From: Stackebrandtia endophytica
GTDB lineage: Bacteria; Actinomycetota; Actinomycetes; Mycobacteriales; Micromonosporaceae
Assembly: GCF_006716355.1 (NCBI RefSeq)
Contig: NZ_VFOW01000001.1
Span: 4,526,001-4,590,000 of the forward strand
Direction of reading: 5' to 3'
Length of the DNA: 64,000 nt
Both the position numbers and the translations under genes were made by a program. Shown piece after piece: positions 1 through 7,740 of the stretch (position 1 is the stretch's first letter; each line of letters opens with the position of its first letter). The notes under the pieces were generated by a model that ran no database searches, was not told the origin of the DNA, and saw only the letters and a list, made by a program, of their open reading frames with translations.

Positions 1-1
1 C

Positions 2-2023
2 CTGTTGGGAAGCGTGGCCGCCCTGTTGAGCGTGGAGCCCGGTTACGAGGCGGCGCTGGCGGCGGCGTTGGGCCGGTTGGCCGACGCGGTCGTGGTGCGT
101 GACGTCGCCGGCGCCGATTCCGCGCTGCGCCTGCTGAAGGCCGATGACGCCGGCCAGGCCAGCATGCTCATCGCCGCTGCCGACGAGGCCCCGAGGTCGG
201 CGGCACCGCTGCCGCCGGGAGCCCGGTGGGCCGCGGACCTGGTGACCTCGTCGGCGGAACTGACCACGGCGGTGGCCGCCGCGCTCTCCGGGGTCGCCAT
301 CGTCGCGGACCTGGCTGAAGCCACCGATCTGGTCGCGAGCCGCCCGGAGTTGACGGTGGTCACCCGTGAGGGCGACGTGCTCAACGCGACGTGGGCCACC
401 GGTGGTTCCACCGCGTCGCAGAGCTTCATCGAGGTGCAGGCCGCCGTCGACGAGGCCCGTGACAACCGCGCCGAGTCGCAGGCACGTGCCGACGCGGTGC
501 AGGCGCAGTTGGAGGGTGCTCGACAGGAGGAGGCCGCCCGCAAGGCCACTCTCGCCTCGATCACCGCTCGACGCAAGGAGGTCGACGCGCAGCGCAACGC
601 GGTGGCGCGACGCCTCGCCCAGCTGGAGGCTCAAGCCGGTTCCGCCGAAGGCGAGGTCGCCCGGATGACGGTGACCAAGGAGCAGGCGGAGCAGGCTCGG
701 GACAAGGACCTCGCGGGTCTCGCCGAGCTGGAGGAGCGGCTGCGGTTGGCGGAGGACGCACCCGACGAGGATGAACCATCCACATCGGTCCGTGACACCC
801 TGTCGGTCTCGCTGCAGCAGTCACGCCAGACCGAAATGGAGACCCGCCTGTCGGTGCGCACCGCCGAGGAGCGGGTGGCGGCGCTGTCAGGCAGAGCCGA
901 GGCCTTGACCCGGCAGGCCGCGTCGGAGCGCCAGGCGAGGCAACGGGCCGAGGTGCGTAGAGCGGCGCGTCAGCGGGGCGCCGCGATCGCCGGTCGAGTC
1001 GCCGAGGGGGTCGAGGCCGCGCTGGGACGCATCGCCGTCTCACTGGATACCGCCGCCGCCGAGCGGGACGCGGCCCAGCAGGCGAAGACCGCGCGGGAGG
1101 CCGCGGTCACCGAGGTGCGCAAGCGGGCGCGGGAGTACGCCGGGGAACTGGAGCGGCTGACCGACGCGGTGCACCGCGACGAGGTCGCCCGCGCCGAGCA
1201 GCGGTTGCGGATCGAGCAACTGGAGGGGCGTGCCGCCGAGGAGTTCGGCATCGACGTCGACACCCTCATCGCCGAGTACGGTCCCGACCAGCCGGTGCCG
1301 CCCAGCGGGGTCGAACTGGCCAAGGCCGAGGCCGATGACAAACCCGAACCGCTGCCGACTCCGTTCGAGCGGGCCGTCCAGGAGAAACGGGCGGCACGCG
1401 GTGAACGTGAACTGAAACTGCTCGGCAAGGTCAACCCGTTGGCGTTGGAGGAGTTCGCGGCGTTGGAGGAGCGGTACAAGTTCCTCGCCGAGCAGCTGGA
1501 GGATCTCACTCGCACCCGCAAGGACCTCATGACCGTGGTCAAGGAGGTCGACGAACGCATTCTCACGGTGTTCGCCGAGGCTTATCACGACACCGCCGTG
1601 GAGTTCGAGAAGGTGTTCGGCGTCGTGTTCCCCGGCGGTGAGGGTCGACTGGTGCTGACCGAGCCCGACAACATGTTGACCACCGGAATCGAGGTGGAGG
1701 CGCGGCCGCCGGGAAAGAAGGTCAAGCGACTGTCGCTGCTGTCCGGTGGTGAGCGGTCGTTGACGGCGTTGGCGTTGTTGTGCGCGATCTTCCGTGCTCG
1801 GCCCAGCCCGTTCTATCTGATGGACGAGGTCGAAGCCGCGTTGGACGACGTCAACCTGGGACGGTTGTTGACGTTGCTCCAGCAGCTTCGCGACACGTCG
1901 CAGCTGCTGGTCATCACTCACCAGAAACGGACCATGGAGATCGCCGACGCGCTCTACGGCGTCACGATGCGGTCGGGGGTCACCCAGGTCATCAGCCAGA
2001 AGCTGGGCGACACCGAGGAGTAA
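2..2023 (+). CDS. smc: Chromosome segregation protein SMC, C-terminal two-thirds (cut by window edge)
   Basis: The reading frame is already open at the first base, so the N-terminal Walker A head lies outside the window. The fragment starts in the hinge domain (about residues 1-130, glycine-rich). It continues through a long Ala/Glu/Arg-rich coiled coil with a short Pro/Asp-rich break near residue 255. It ends in the C-terminal ABC head, with the LLSGGE signature near nt 1738 and Walker B FYLMDEVEAALDD near nt 1811. SMC homodimers with ScpA/ScpB compact and segregate the chromosome, and smc-ftsY is a conserved actinobacterial order. The ftsY start lies 128 nt downstream. Family identity is clear from the signature motifs. 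Confidence 0.96.
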   Translation: MLGSVAALLSVEPGYEAALAAALGRLADAVVVRDVAGADSALRLLKADDAGQASMLIAAADEAPRSAAPLPPGARWAADLVTSSAELTTAVAAALSGVAIVADLAEATDLVASRPELTVVTREGDVLNATWATGGSTASQSFIEVQAAVDEARDNRAESQARADAVQAQLEGARQEEAARKATLASITARRKEVDAQRNAVARRLAQLEAQAGSAEGEVARMTVTKEQAEQARDKDLAGLAELEERLRLAEDAPDEDEPSTSVRDTLSVSLQQSRQTEMETRLSVRTAEERVAALSGRAEALTRQAASERQARQRAEVRRAARQRGAAIAGRVAEGVEAALGRIAVSLDTAAAERDAAQQAKTAREAAVTEVRKRAREYAGELERLTDAVHRDEVARAEQRLRIEQLEGRAAEEFGIDVDTLIAEYGPDQPVPPSGVELAKAEADDKPEPLPTPFERAVQEKRAARGERELKLLGKVNPLALEEFAALEERYKFLAEQLEDLTRTRKDLMTVVKEVDERILTVFAEAYHDTAVEFEKVFGVVFPGGEGRLVLTEPDNMLTTGIEVEARPPGKKVKRLSLLSGGERSLTALALLCAIFRARPSPFYLMDEVEAALDDVNLGRLLTLLQQLRDTSQLLVITHQKRTMEIADALYGVTMRSGVTQVISQKLGDTEE

Positions 2024-2151
2024 CCGCATCGGGTTGCCACCCGCCCGTCGAGGGCGCCGGATCGGCGGTGCCGCATGGGCCCAGGCGCGCGATCATTTCC
2101 CGAGTCGACCCGTACAGTGGTGCCCGGAAACGTGTCAGGAGGGTATGGGGC

Positions 2152-3357
2152 ATGGAGAACTGGCAGACGTGGCTGCTTGTCGCGGTTGTCTTGCTGGCGG
2201 TCGCGGTCGTCGCGGTCGTGGTGGTGCGTTCGCGCGGTAAGCGGGAGATCCCACCGCCGACGACGCCGATCACCCCGGTCGCCGAGAAGCCGGAGCAACC
2301 CAGCCGGACCGCCGAGCCCGATCATGTGGCCGCCGTGGAGTCGGCGACGACGACCGCCGAGGTCGTCGAACCGGCCATCGAGGTTCCCGAGCCGACCGCG
2401 GGTCGACTGGTCCGGTTGCGCGCCCGACTGTCGCGTTCGAACAACGCCCTCGGCAAGGGCCTGCTGAGCCTGCTGTCGCGGGACCGTCTCGACGACGACG
2501 TGTGGGAGGAGATCGAGGAGCTTCTCATCACCGCCGACGTCGGTCTGGAACCCACGATGCAGATCGTGGAGCGGCTGCGGGAGCGGACCAGGGTGTTGGG
2601 CACCCGGACGTCCGACCAGCTGCGTGAGCTCCTGCATGAGGAGCTGACCCGTGCGCTGGAGATCGATGCCGACCGTTCGGTGAACACCTCCGGTGCCGAC
2701 GGTAAGCCGGGCGTCATCCTGGTGGTCGGGGTCAACGGAGCGGGCAAGACCACCACGTGCGGCAAGGTCGCGCGGGTTCTGGTCGCCGACGGGAAGCGCG
2801 TCCTGTTGGGCGCGGCCGACACGTTCCGCGCCGCGGCGGCCGACCAGTTGGAGACCTGGGCGGGCCGGGTGGGCTCAGAGGTGGTGCGCGGTGCCGAGGG
2901 CGCCGATCCGGCCAGTGTTGCCTTCGACGCGGTCAAGCGCGGCACCGAGCTGGAAGTGGACGTGGTTCTGGTCGACACCGCCGGGCGTCTCCAGAACAAG
3001 GCGGGACTGATGGATGAGCTCGGCAAGGTCAAGCGGGTCGTGGAGAAACACGGCCCGATCGACGAGACCCTGCTGATCCTGGACGCCACGACCGGACAGA
3101 ACGGTTTGGAGCAGGCTCGGGTGTTTACCGAGGTCTGCGATGTCAGCGGTGTTGTTCTCACCAAATTGGACGGTAGCGCCAAGGGTGGAATCGTTATCGC
3201 GGTGCAACGCCGTTTGAACGTTCCGGTTAAGCTCATCGGACTAGGCGAAGGCCCCGATGACCTGGCACCGTTCGACGTGACCCAGTTCGTCGACGCGTTG
3301 CTCGCCGACGGTGATTCGGCAACCGGTGATTCGGTGGCCGGACAGCCGGTGGCTTAG
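2152..3357 (+). CDS. ftsY: Signal recognition particle receptor FtsY
   Basis: SRP receptor GTPase that docks ribosome-SRP complexes at the membrane. The 401-residue protein begins with one transmembrane segment (about residues 5-23, WLLVAVVLLAVAVVAVVVV), as in other actinobacterial FtsY. An acidic/proline linker follows, then the NG domain: P-loop GVNGAGKTT at 193-201, then DTFRAAAADQ, DTAGRL and TKLDGSAKGG. The frame is open further upstream, but ATG 2152 is preceded by AGGAGG (2137-2142) 9 nt away and yields the membrane anchor directly. The partner ffh lies 5.8 kb downstream. A short hairpin follows the stop codon. Confidence 0.96.
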   Translation: MENWQTWLLVAVVLLAVAVVAVVVVRSRGKREIPPPTTPITPVAEKPEQPSRTAEPDHVAAVESATTTAEVVEPAIEVPEPTAGRLVRLRARLSRSNNALGKGLLSLLSRDRLDDDVWEEIEELLITADVGLEPTMQIVERLRERTRVLGTRTSDQLRELLHEELTRALEIDADRSVNTSGADGKPGVILVVGVNGAGKTTTCGKVARVLVADGKRVLLGAADTFRAAAADQLETWAGRVGSEVVRGAEGADPASVAFDAVKRGTELEVDVVLVDTAGRLQNKAGLMDELGKVKRVVEKHGPIDETLLILDATTGQNGLEQARVFTEVCDVSGVVLTKLDGSAKGGIVIAVQRRLNVPVKLIGLGEGPDDLAPFDVTQFVDALLADGDSATGDSVAGQPVA

Positions 3358-3759
3358 TCCGCGTCTGGTAGGTCCAGACTCGGCCTTACCTACGTGAGCG
3401 GTTGGCAGGTGGTCTTGGATGCGCGGCGTCGAGGTGCGGTGTTCCCCGCTGTCGGCGACTCGTCGTCGTGTCCGGCGTGACGGAGCAGAAGCCCGTTCGC
3501 GGCACGTCCGGGCGACTCCGGCGGCCGCCGCGTTCGACGTTTCGACCCGGACCGATCACGGCTTCGGCGACACACCCCCCGGGAGTCGGTCTGGTGGATC
3601 CAGACGGGTTCTCGACGACATGAGTAACCAGTGGATCGGTCTTGGAGGCGCGGCGTCGAGGTGGCGGTGTTCATGCCGTCGGCGGCGGACCGGAGGCGGC
3701 GCCATATCCACCACCAACATCCGAATGACCGGACACGTTCTTAGACCTGGCAGGTTTCT
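3358..3759. repeat. Gene-free interval with a diverged ~95-bp direct repeat
   Basis: No convincing gene lies here. Two related blocks, about 3363-3457 and 3589-3685, are offset by 226-227 nt. Each opens with a 17-nt inverted repeat (GTCTGG, 5-nt loop, CCAGAC: 3363-3379 and 3589-3605). Each continues to a near-identical segment around GGTCTTGGA[T/G]GCGCGGCGTCGAG (3411 and 3638). The first hairpin starts 5 nt after the ftsY stop and may act as a weak terminator. Duplication of a regulatory or non-coding element is an inference. Confidence 0.6.
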
Positions 3760-4551
3760 GTGGTGACGGATCAAGAGATTCCGCTGCACGGCGGCAACAC
3801 CAGTACCGTGGTTCGTCTGGGAGACACGGTGCGGCGCAACACCGGTCCGTGGACTCCGGCGGTGCATGCTCTGCTGCGCCACCTCGACGCGTCCGGATTC
3901 ACCGGTTCGCCCAAGGCGCTGGGTATCGACGAACATGGCCGTGAGGTGCTCTCATACCTTGAGGGCGAGTGCGGAAAGTACCCGTTGGCGCCGCACTGGA
4001 CCACCGATGAGGCGCTCAACACCGTGGCGACGATGCTGCGGATGTACCACGACTCGCAGTACGGCTTCCGGCCTCCGCCGGGTGCGGTGTGGCGATCGTT
4101 CGGGCCGCCACCGCCCGACACCGAGGTGGTGTGTCACCACGACGCGGCCCCCCACAACGTGATCTGGCGTCCCGACGGGACGTTGGCGCTCATCGACTTC
4201 GACCTGTCCTCGCCGGGTGCCCGGATCTACGACGTCGCCTACGCCGCCTGGACCTGGGTGCCGTTGTTCTCCGATCGGGACTCCTACACCCTCGGATGGA
4301 AGCACCCCGACCGGCCACGTCGTCTGCGGTTGTTCGCCGACGCCTACGGTCTGTCGCCGCGTGACCGTGCCCGGTTCATCCGGGTGATCCGCAAGCGCAT
4401 CGTCGACCACGTCGAGGGAATTCGGCGCATGGCCGGCCAGGGGGACCCCGCCTTCGTGCGAATAGTCCGCAAAGGACATCTGCGGCGTCCGCTGCGGGAT
4501 CTGAAGGTTCTCGACCACGAGCGCTACATCCTCGATCACGCACTGAAATAG
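3760..4551 (+). CDS. Aminoglycoside phosphotransferase (APH)-family kinase-like protein
   Basis: Protein of 263 aa with the eukaryotic-like-kinase fold of the APH/choline kinase family. The Brenner motif H126-x-D128-x4-N133 (HHDAAPHN) supplies the catalytic base, and the IDFD motif (D146, D148) supplies Mg ligands. The N-terminal lobe is short, with an HGGNTSTVVRLGDTVRR nucleotide-binding strand. The substrate cannot be deduced; members phosphorylate antibiotics, choline, homoserine, fructosamines or other metabolites. The start is GTG 3760 or the adjacent GTG 3763, with a weak GGCAGG upstream. It converges with the LysE-type gene only 10 nt away. A resistance role should not be assumed. Confidence 0.8.
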   Translation: MVTDQEIPLHGGNTSTVVRLGDTVRRNTGPWTPAVHALLRHLDASGFTGSPKALGIDEHGREVLSYLEGECGKYPLAPHWTTDEALNTVATMLRMYHDSQYGFRPPPGAVWRSFGPPPPDTEVVCHHDAAPHNVIWRPDGTLALIDFDLSSPGARIYDVAYAAWTWVPLFSDRDSYTLGWKHPDRPRRLRLFADAYGLSPRDRARFIRVIRKRIVDHVEGIRRMAGQGDPAFVRIVRKGHLRRPLRDLKVLDHERYILDHALK

Positions 4552-4561
4552 TTGTGGTCGG

Positions 4562-5173
4562 TCAGTTGGCGACCGCCGAGCGGATTCCCAATCCGATCAG
4601 CAGCAGCCCGCCGCCGCGTTGAATCACCGCGGTGGCCGAGGTCAATCGGCTGCTGCGTTTTGCGGACCCGACCACGATCGCCCACATCGACAACCAGGGC
4701 AGCAGCATCACCATGTGCAGGGTGGCCAGCAGGAACGCCGCCACCACCGCCGATTCACCCGGCTGCAGAAACTGCACCGGCAGCGTCAGGTACACCAACG
4801 CCGCCTTCGGATTGGCGATGTTGCCGATCAGCGCCTGAGCGAACACATTGCGGCCGCTGGTCCTGGGGCCGCCGGTGGCGGCGGTGGGTGGGCGTTTGAC
4901 GAGCAGGTGACAACCCAGGCCGACCAGGTAGACGGCGCCGATCACCTTGACGACCGTGAGTGCGGTGGCCGAGGCCATGACGAGCGCGGACAGTCCAAGG
5001 GCGGCAAGGGATGCGTGTATGTACAAACCGGTGCAGGTACCGAGCATGACCGCCAGGACATCGCGGCGTCCACCGGTCGCGGCGTACTGAGCGGTCAGGA
5101 TGGCGCTGGTTCCCGGTGACAGGACGATCGGGATGAGCGCGAGGCTCAAGGCGATCACCAGATGCCATGACAT
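4562..5173 (-). CDS. LysE/RhtB-family amino-acid exporter
   Basis: Polytopic membrane protein of 203 aa with the family pattern: N-terminal helix with a conserved PG (LIPIVLSPGTSAILTAQYAATGG), then about five further hydrophobic helices, and the NPKAALVYLTL motif in the middle. Members export amino acids or small metabolites by proton antiport; the substrate is unknown. The start (ATG 5173) is 10 nt after the stop of the upstream phosphoesterase, so the two are probably co-transcribed leftward. Confidence 0.88.
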   Translation of the reverse strand: MSWHLVIALSLALIPIVLSPGTSAILTAQYAATGGRRDVLAVMLGTCTGLYIHASLAALGLSALVMASATALTVVKVIGAVYLVGLGCHLLVKRPPTAATGGPRTSGRNVFAQALIGNIANPKAALVYLTLPVQFLQPGESAVVAAFLLATLHMVMLLPWLSMWAIVVGSAKRSSRLTSATAVIQRGGGLLLIGLGIRSAVAN

Positions 5174-5183
5174 GTGCGGCTCC

Positions 5184-5921
5184 TTATCCGAGGGGGACGA
5201 ACCGGGTGTGTGTGGTGATCCGACCGTCGTCGTGCCGGAGATGAAACATTACCGCCGGGGGAGCATCCCAGTTGAGGACGCGATCGGATTCGAAGTCCAG
5301 GTTGGCGGTGGAGACGATACCCGGCGCCACCAACAGTGGACGGTCGGCGAAACGTGTCGACGCGGCGGTGTGGGCGTGCCCGCACAGGATCGCCTCGACG
5401 TGGTGGTGTCGGCGGAGGACGGCTTCCAGGCGATCGGTTCCGAACTGGCGCAGCCGGTCGACGTGGGTGATGCCCAGCGGTATCGGTGGGTGGTGGAAGC
5501 ACACGTAGGTCGGGGTGTCGGGCTGTTCGGTCAGTGTCCGGTCCAGCCATTCCCGAGTGGACTCGGTCAGTTCGCCGGGTGCCTCTCCTGGAATGGTCGA
5601 GTCGCATAGGACGAAGCGGACGCCGTTGATCTGGTGAACCCGATTGATCGGACTCTCGTCGAACGGCTCGTCCAACAGGACTTCCCGATAGGCGCCGCGC
5701 ACGTCATGGTTTCCGGGGCAGTGCAGGACCGGGACCGTACTGATCGGGCCCGTCAGGTGGCGGTACTCCTCGGCGAGGCCGTTGTCGGTGAGATCCCCGG
5801 TGATGAGAATGGCGTCGATGTCGCCGGGCAGTCGGTTGAGGTAGTCCATGACGGCCTCGAAACGGCGCAGGCTGCGGTCGTCGTCGAGATGAGGGTCGCT
5901 GAGGTGGGCGGTGATGTGCAT
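5184..5921 (-). CDS. Calcineurin-like metallophosphoesterase (CpdA/3',5'-cNMP type)
   Basis: 245 residues with the binuclear-metal phosphoesterase motifs in order: LSDPHL (D-x-H), GDLTDNG (GDxxD), CPGNHD (GNHD), CFHHPP and CGHAH. This spacing matches the class III phosphodiesterase/CpdA group, which hydrolyses cyclic nucleotides or other phosphodiesters. The exact substrate is not determinable. The ATG at 5921 is preceded by TAGGTT exactly 6 nt upstream, suggesting a leaderless mRNA. The -10 overlaps a heptamer also found at the divergent regulator's promoter. Confidence 0.88.
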   Translation of the reverse strand: MHITAHLSDPHLDDDRSLRRFEAVMDYLNRLPGDIDAILITGDLTDNGLAEEYRHLTGPISTVPVLHCPGNHDVRGAYREVLLDEPFDESPINRVHQINGVRFVLCDSTIPGEAPGELTESTREWLDRTLTEQPDTPTYVCFHHPPIPLGITHVDRLRQFGTDRLEAVLRRHHHVEAILCGHAHTAASTRFADRPLLVAPGIVSTANLDFESDRVLNWDAPPAVMFHLRHDDGRITTHTRFVPLG

Positions 5922-6023
5922 GGTGACAACCTAACGGATAAAATAGTTGTTTGCCGTTAGGGATCGTAGCAGTTCACTACCCATGCTTATTGTTGGCGAC
6001 GCAATACCCGTTAGAATCGTTGC
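5922..6023. promoter_or_regulatory. Divergent promoter region with three CCGTTAG heptamers
   Basis: CTAACGG at 5931-5937 is the inverse of CCGTTAG at 5954-5960 and 6008-6014. The outer two overlap the proposed -10 hexamers of the divergent genes: TAGGTT (5933-5928, minus strand) for the phosphoesterase and TAGAAT (6012-6017) for the CGNR protein. The inner pair forms an inverted repeat with a 16-nt spacer. Placement on both -10 boxes suggests an operator, possibly bound by the CGNR protein (inference). Confidence 0.5.
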
Positions 6024-6629
6024 GTGGGCGAGAGAGCGGAAAGAGCGATGGGGCACGGTGATCCCTCGGTGGCGTTGAGCTTGGCCGTGACCATCCACGG
6101 TGACGGGAAAGGTGGGGTCCGGGATTCATTGCGGACCGTGGCCGAACTGGCCGCCTGGTTGGCTGAGAACCGACAGACGACATTGGAACTCGGTGACATC
6201 GACGGTGAGCTGGTGCGGCGGGTGCGTCGATCGAGGCGTGCCGTTCGGGCGCTGTTGTCCGATCTGACCGGTGCGCCCCGCACCGGGCTCGACGATGACG
6301 GCAGACCCTTCGGGGTGGCCGACGCGGTCTCGGTGCTGAACGGGGACGCCCTGGGCGCTCCGGTCGCGGTGGGGGTGGCGATGTCGGACGGATCGTTGGT
6401 CGGCAGGCGTCAGGAAGTCGAGGTCGCCCCCGCCGACCGGCTGCTGGGAGACCTGGCCGATTCGGCGATCACCTTGCTGGCCGGCCCGGATCGGCAGCGG
6501 GTCCGCGCCTGTCCGGCACCGCGTTGCGTGCGGTACTTCCTACAGGCGCACTCTCGGCAGGAATGGTGCAAACCCTCCTGCGGCAACCGGGTGCGGGCCG
6601 CGCGCCACTACCAGCGGCACCGGGCCTGA
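6024..6629 (+). CDS. CGNR zinc-finger (ABATE-domain) putative transcriptional regulator
   Basis: 201-residue protein. The N-terminal ABATE-like region carries SLAVTIHGDGKGG...DSLRTVAELAAWL. The C-terminal treble-clef CGNR finger reads CPAPRCVRYFL...CKPSCGNRVRAARHY, with four cysteines positioned to bind zinc. Such proteins are usually regarded as stress-linked DNA-binding regulators. Start chosen: GTG 6024, with TAGAAT (6012-6017) exactly 6 nt before it; ATG 6048, after a weak purine run, is the alternative and would shorten it by 8 residues. It diverges from the phosphoesterase-LysE pair, its likely targets, and abuts the convergent marR gene. Confidence 0.82.
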   Translation: MGERAERAMGHGDPSVALSLAVTIHGDGKGGVRDSLRTVAELAAWLAENRQTTLELGDIDGELVRRVRRSRRAVRALLSDLTGAPRTGLDDDGRPFGVADAVSVLNGDALGAPVAVGVAMSDGSLVGRRQEVEVAPADRLLGDLADSAITLLAGPDRQRVRACPAPRCVRYFLQAHSRQEWCKPSCGNRVRAARHYQRHRA

Positions 6630-7073
6630 TCACCAGCTCGGGCGGATCGGGCCGGTGGAGACCACTGTGCTCAATGCCTCACGAAGCCTGGTGATCGTCG
6701 CGTCGTCCAGTTTTCGTCGCCATTGCGCGACGGCGTCGCTCGCGGCGCGATCGGCGGCCTCGGTGGCGGCGGTGCCGCGGTCTGTCAGAACGATGAGTTT
6801 CGCGCGCGCGTCGGTCGGATGTGGACACTTGTTGACGTATCCCTTGCGCACCAGCTCATCGACCAGCTGGCTGGCCGCCTGTTTCGTCACTCCCAAGTGG
6901 TCGGCGATATCGGTGACCCCGACCGGGCCTGAGGCGATTCGGGCGAAGATGAACCCGTGGGTGGGGCGCAGATCGGTGAATCCGGCGGCGCGGGTGCCTC
7001 GGTCGATCTCGGTGATCAGTTGACCGGAGGCCCCGAGGATCAGTGCCGATAGCGCGAGGTTGTCGGTGTTCAC
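6630..7073 (-). CDS. MarR-family transcriptional regulator
   Basis: 147 aa with the MarR winged helix: GVTDIADHLGVTKQAASQLVDELVRKGYV is the helix-turn-helix and CPHPTDARAKLIVLTDRG is the wing. The start is GTG 7073, preceded on the minus strand by GATACT (7085-7080) exactly 6 nt away, so the transcript is probably leaderless. A strong two-part dyad at 7118-7158 lies between this gene and the divergent cupin gene and is the obvious operator candidate. The effector is unknown. Confidence 0.92.
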   Translation of the reverse strand: MNTDNLALSALILGASGQLITEIDRGTRAAGFTDLRPTHGFIFARIASGPVGVTDIADHLGVTKQAASQLVDELVRKGYVNKCPHPTDARAKLIVLTDRGTAATEAADRAASDAVAQWRRKLDDATITRLREALSTVVSTGPIRPSW

Positions 7074-7117
7074 CGGCTCAGTATCGCATCGGGTGTCGAT
7101 GCGACCTCGGGCTAATG

Positions 7118-7158
7118 GTCAATTTCCTTGACCACCTGATAAGGTCAAGGAAATTGAC
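7118..7158. promoter_or_regulatory. Perfect 16-bp inverted repeat, candidate MarR operator
   Basis: GTCAATTTCCTTGACC (7118-7133) and its exact reverse complement (7143-7158) are separated by 9 nt. Each arm is itself a half-dyad TCAA-N5-TTGA, so two MarR-type sites lie 26 bp apart centre to centre. Both arms carry TTGACC, resembling a -35 box on either strand. Binding here would cover the cupin promoter and lie upstream of the marR promoter. Confidence 0.7.
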
Positions 7159-7173
7159 TAGTTAGGAGTCGTC

Positions 7174-7548
7174 ATGTCAGTCATCACCCCGGCCGAGGCC
7201 ACCGTGTACCACCACGCCGACAACCACTGGCACTCATTCGTTGCCCCTCGCTCCGGCAGCGACCAGCTGTGCGCCTGGCGCATCGACATCCCCGCCGGTA
7301 CCCGCAGCACCCCGCACCGGGTCAACCGTGAAGAGGTCCTCTACGTACTGACCGGGACCCTCACCGTGACCCTCGCCGGAGTCACCGGGACGGCCGAACC
7401 CGGCGACGCGGTGTTCATTCCGATCGACACCCTGGTGCGCGTCGACAATCTCGGCGACGAACCCGCCTCCGCCTGGGTCACCACCAGCACCGGATTCCAG
7501 GGCACCTTCGAGGACGGCACCGTCTTCGTGCCCGAGTGGGTTCGGTGA
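7174..7548 (+). CDS. Cupin-domain protein
   Basis: Small single-domain beta-barrel protein of 124 aa. Cupin motif 1 is represented by TPHRVNREEVLYVLTGTLTVTL and motif 2 by GDAVFIPIDTLVRVDNLG. The usual second-motif histidine is not evident, so the metal site may be incomplete (H, E and E candidates only). The start ATG 7174 has TAGGAG 5 nt upstream. It is the only gene that the adjacent MarR-type dyad could control on this strand. Function could be small-molecule binding, isomerase or dioxygenase. Confidence 0.82.
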   Translation: MSVITPAEATVYHHADNHWHSFVAPRSGSDQLCAWRIDIPAGTRSTPHRVNREEVLYVLTGTLTVTLAGVTGTAEPGDAVFIPIDTLVRVDNLGDEPASAWVTTSTGFQGTFEDGTVFVPEWVR

Positions 7549-7558
7549 ACCACTCGGG
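7531..7558 (+). terminator. Stem-loop overlapping the cupin stop codon
   Basis: CCCGAGTGGGTTC pairs with GAACCACTCGGG around a GGT loop, with one bulged G. The stop codon sits in the 3' arm. No U tract follows. Confidence 0.5.
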
Positions 7559-7740
7559 GCGGGCGAGACGCCGTGACACCACAGCCCGGTGAATTCACGT
7601 CGCCGTAACCGAAGTAGACCGCACCGAAACCCGAACCGCCGTCGACCGAAACAACCGCCGCCCACCCTGTAGGGGCACGGCGGGTCGACGCCGCCCCGCC
7701 GTGCCCACTCTCACCTGGACTGCTGTTGCAGGAGGTCGGC

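Noticed and set aside
3402-3766. Short plus-strand frames of 73-115 codons between ftsY and the kinase gene
   Set aside because: Arg/Ser-rich, no SD, and they cross the duplicated repeat; not protein-like.
3760-4551. Calling the APH-fold protein an antibiotic-resistance gene
   Set aside because: The fold is shared by many metabolite kinases and nothing nearby points to an antibiotic.
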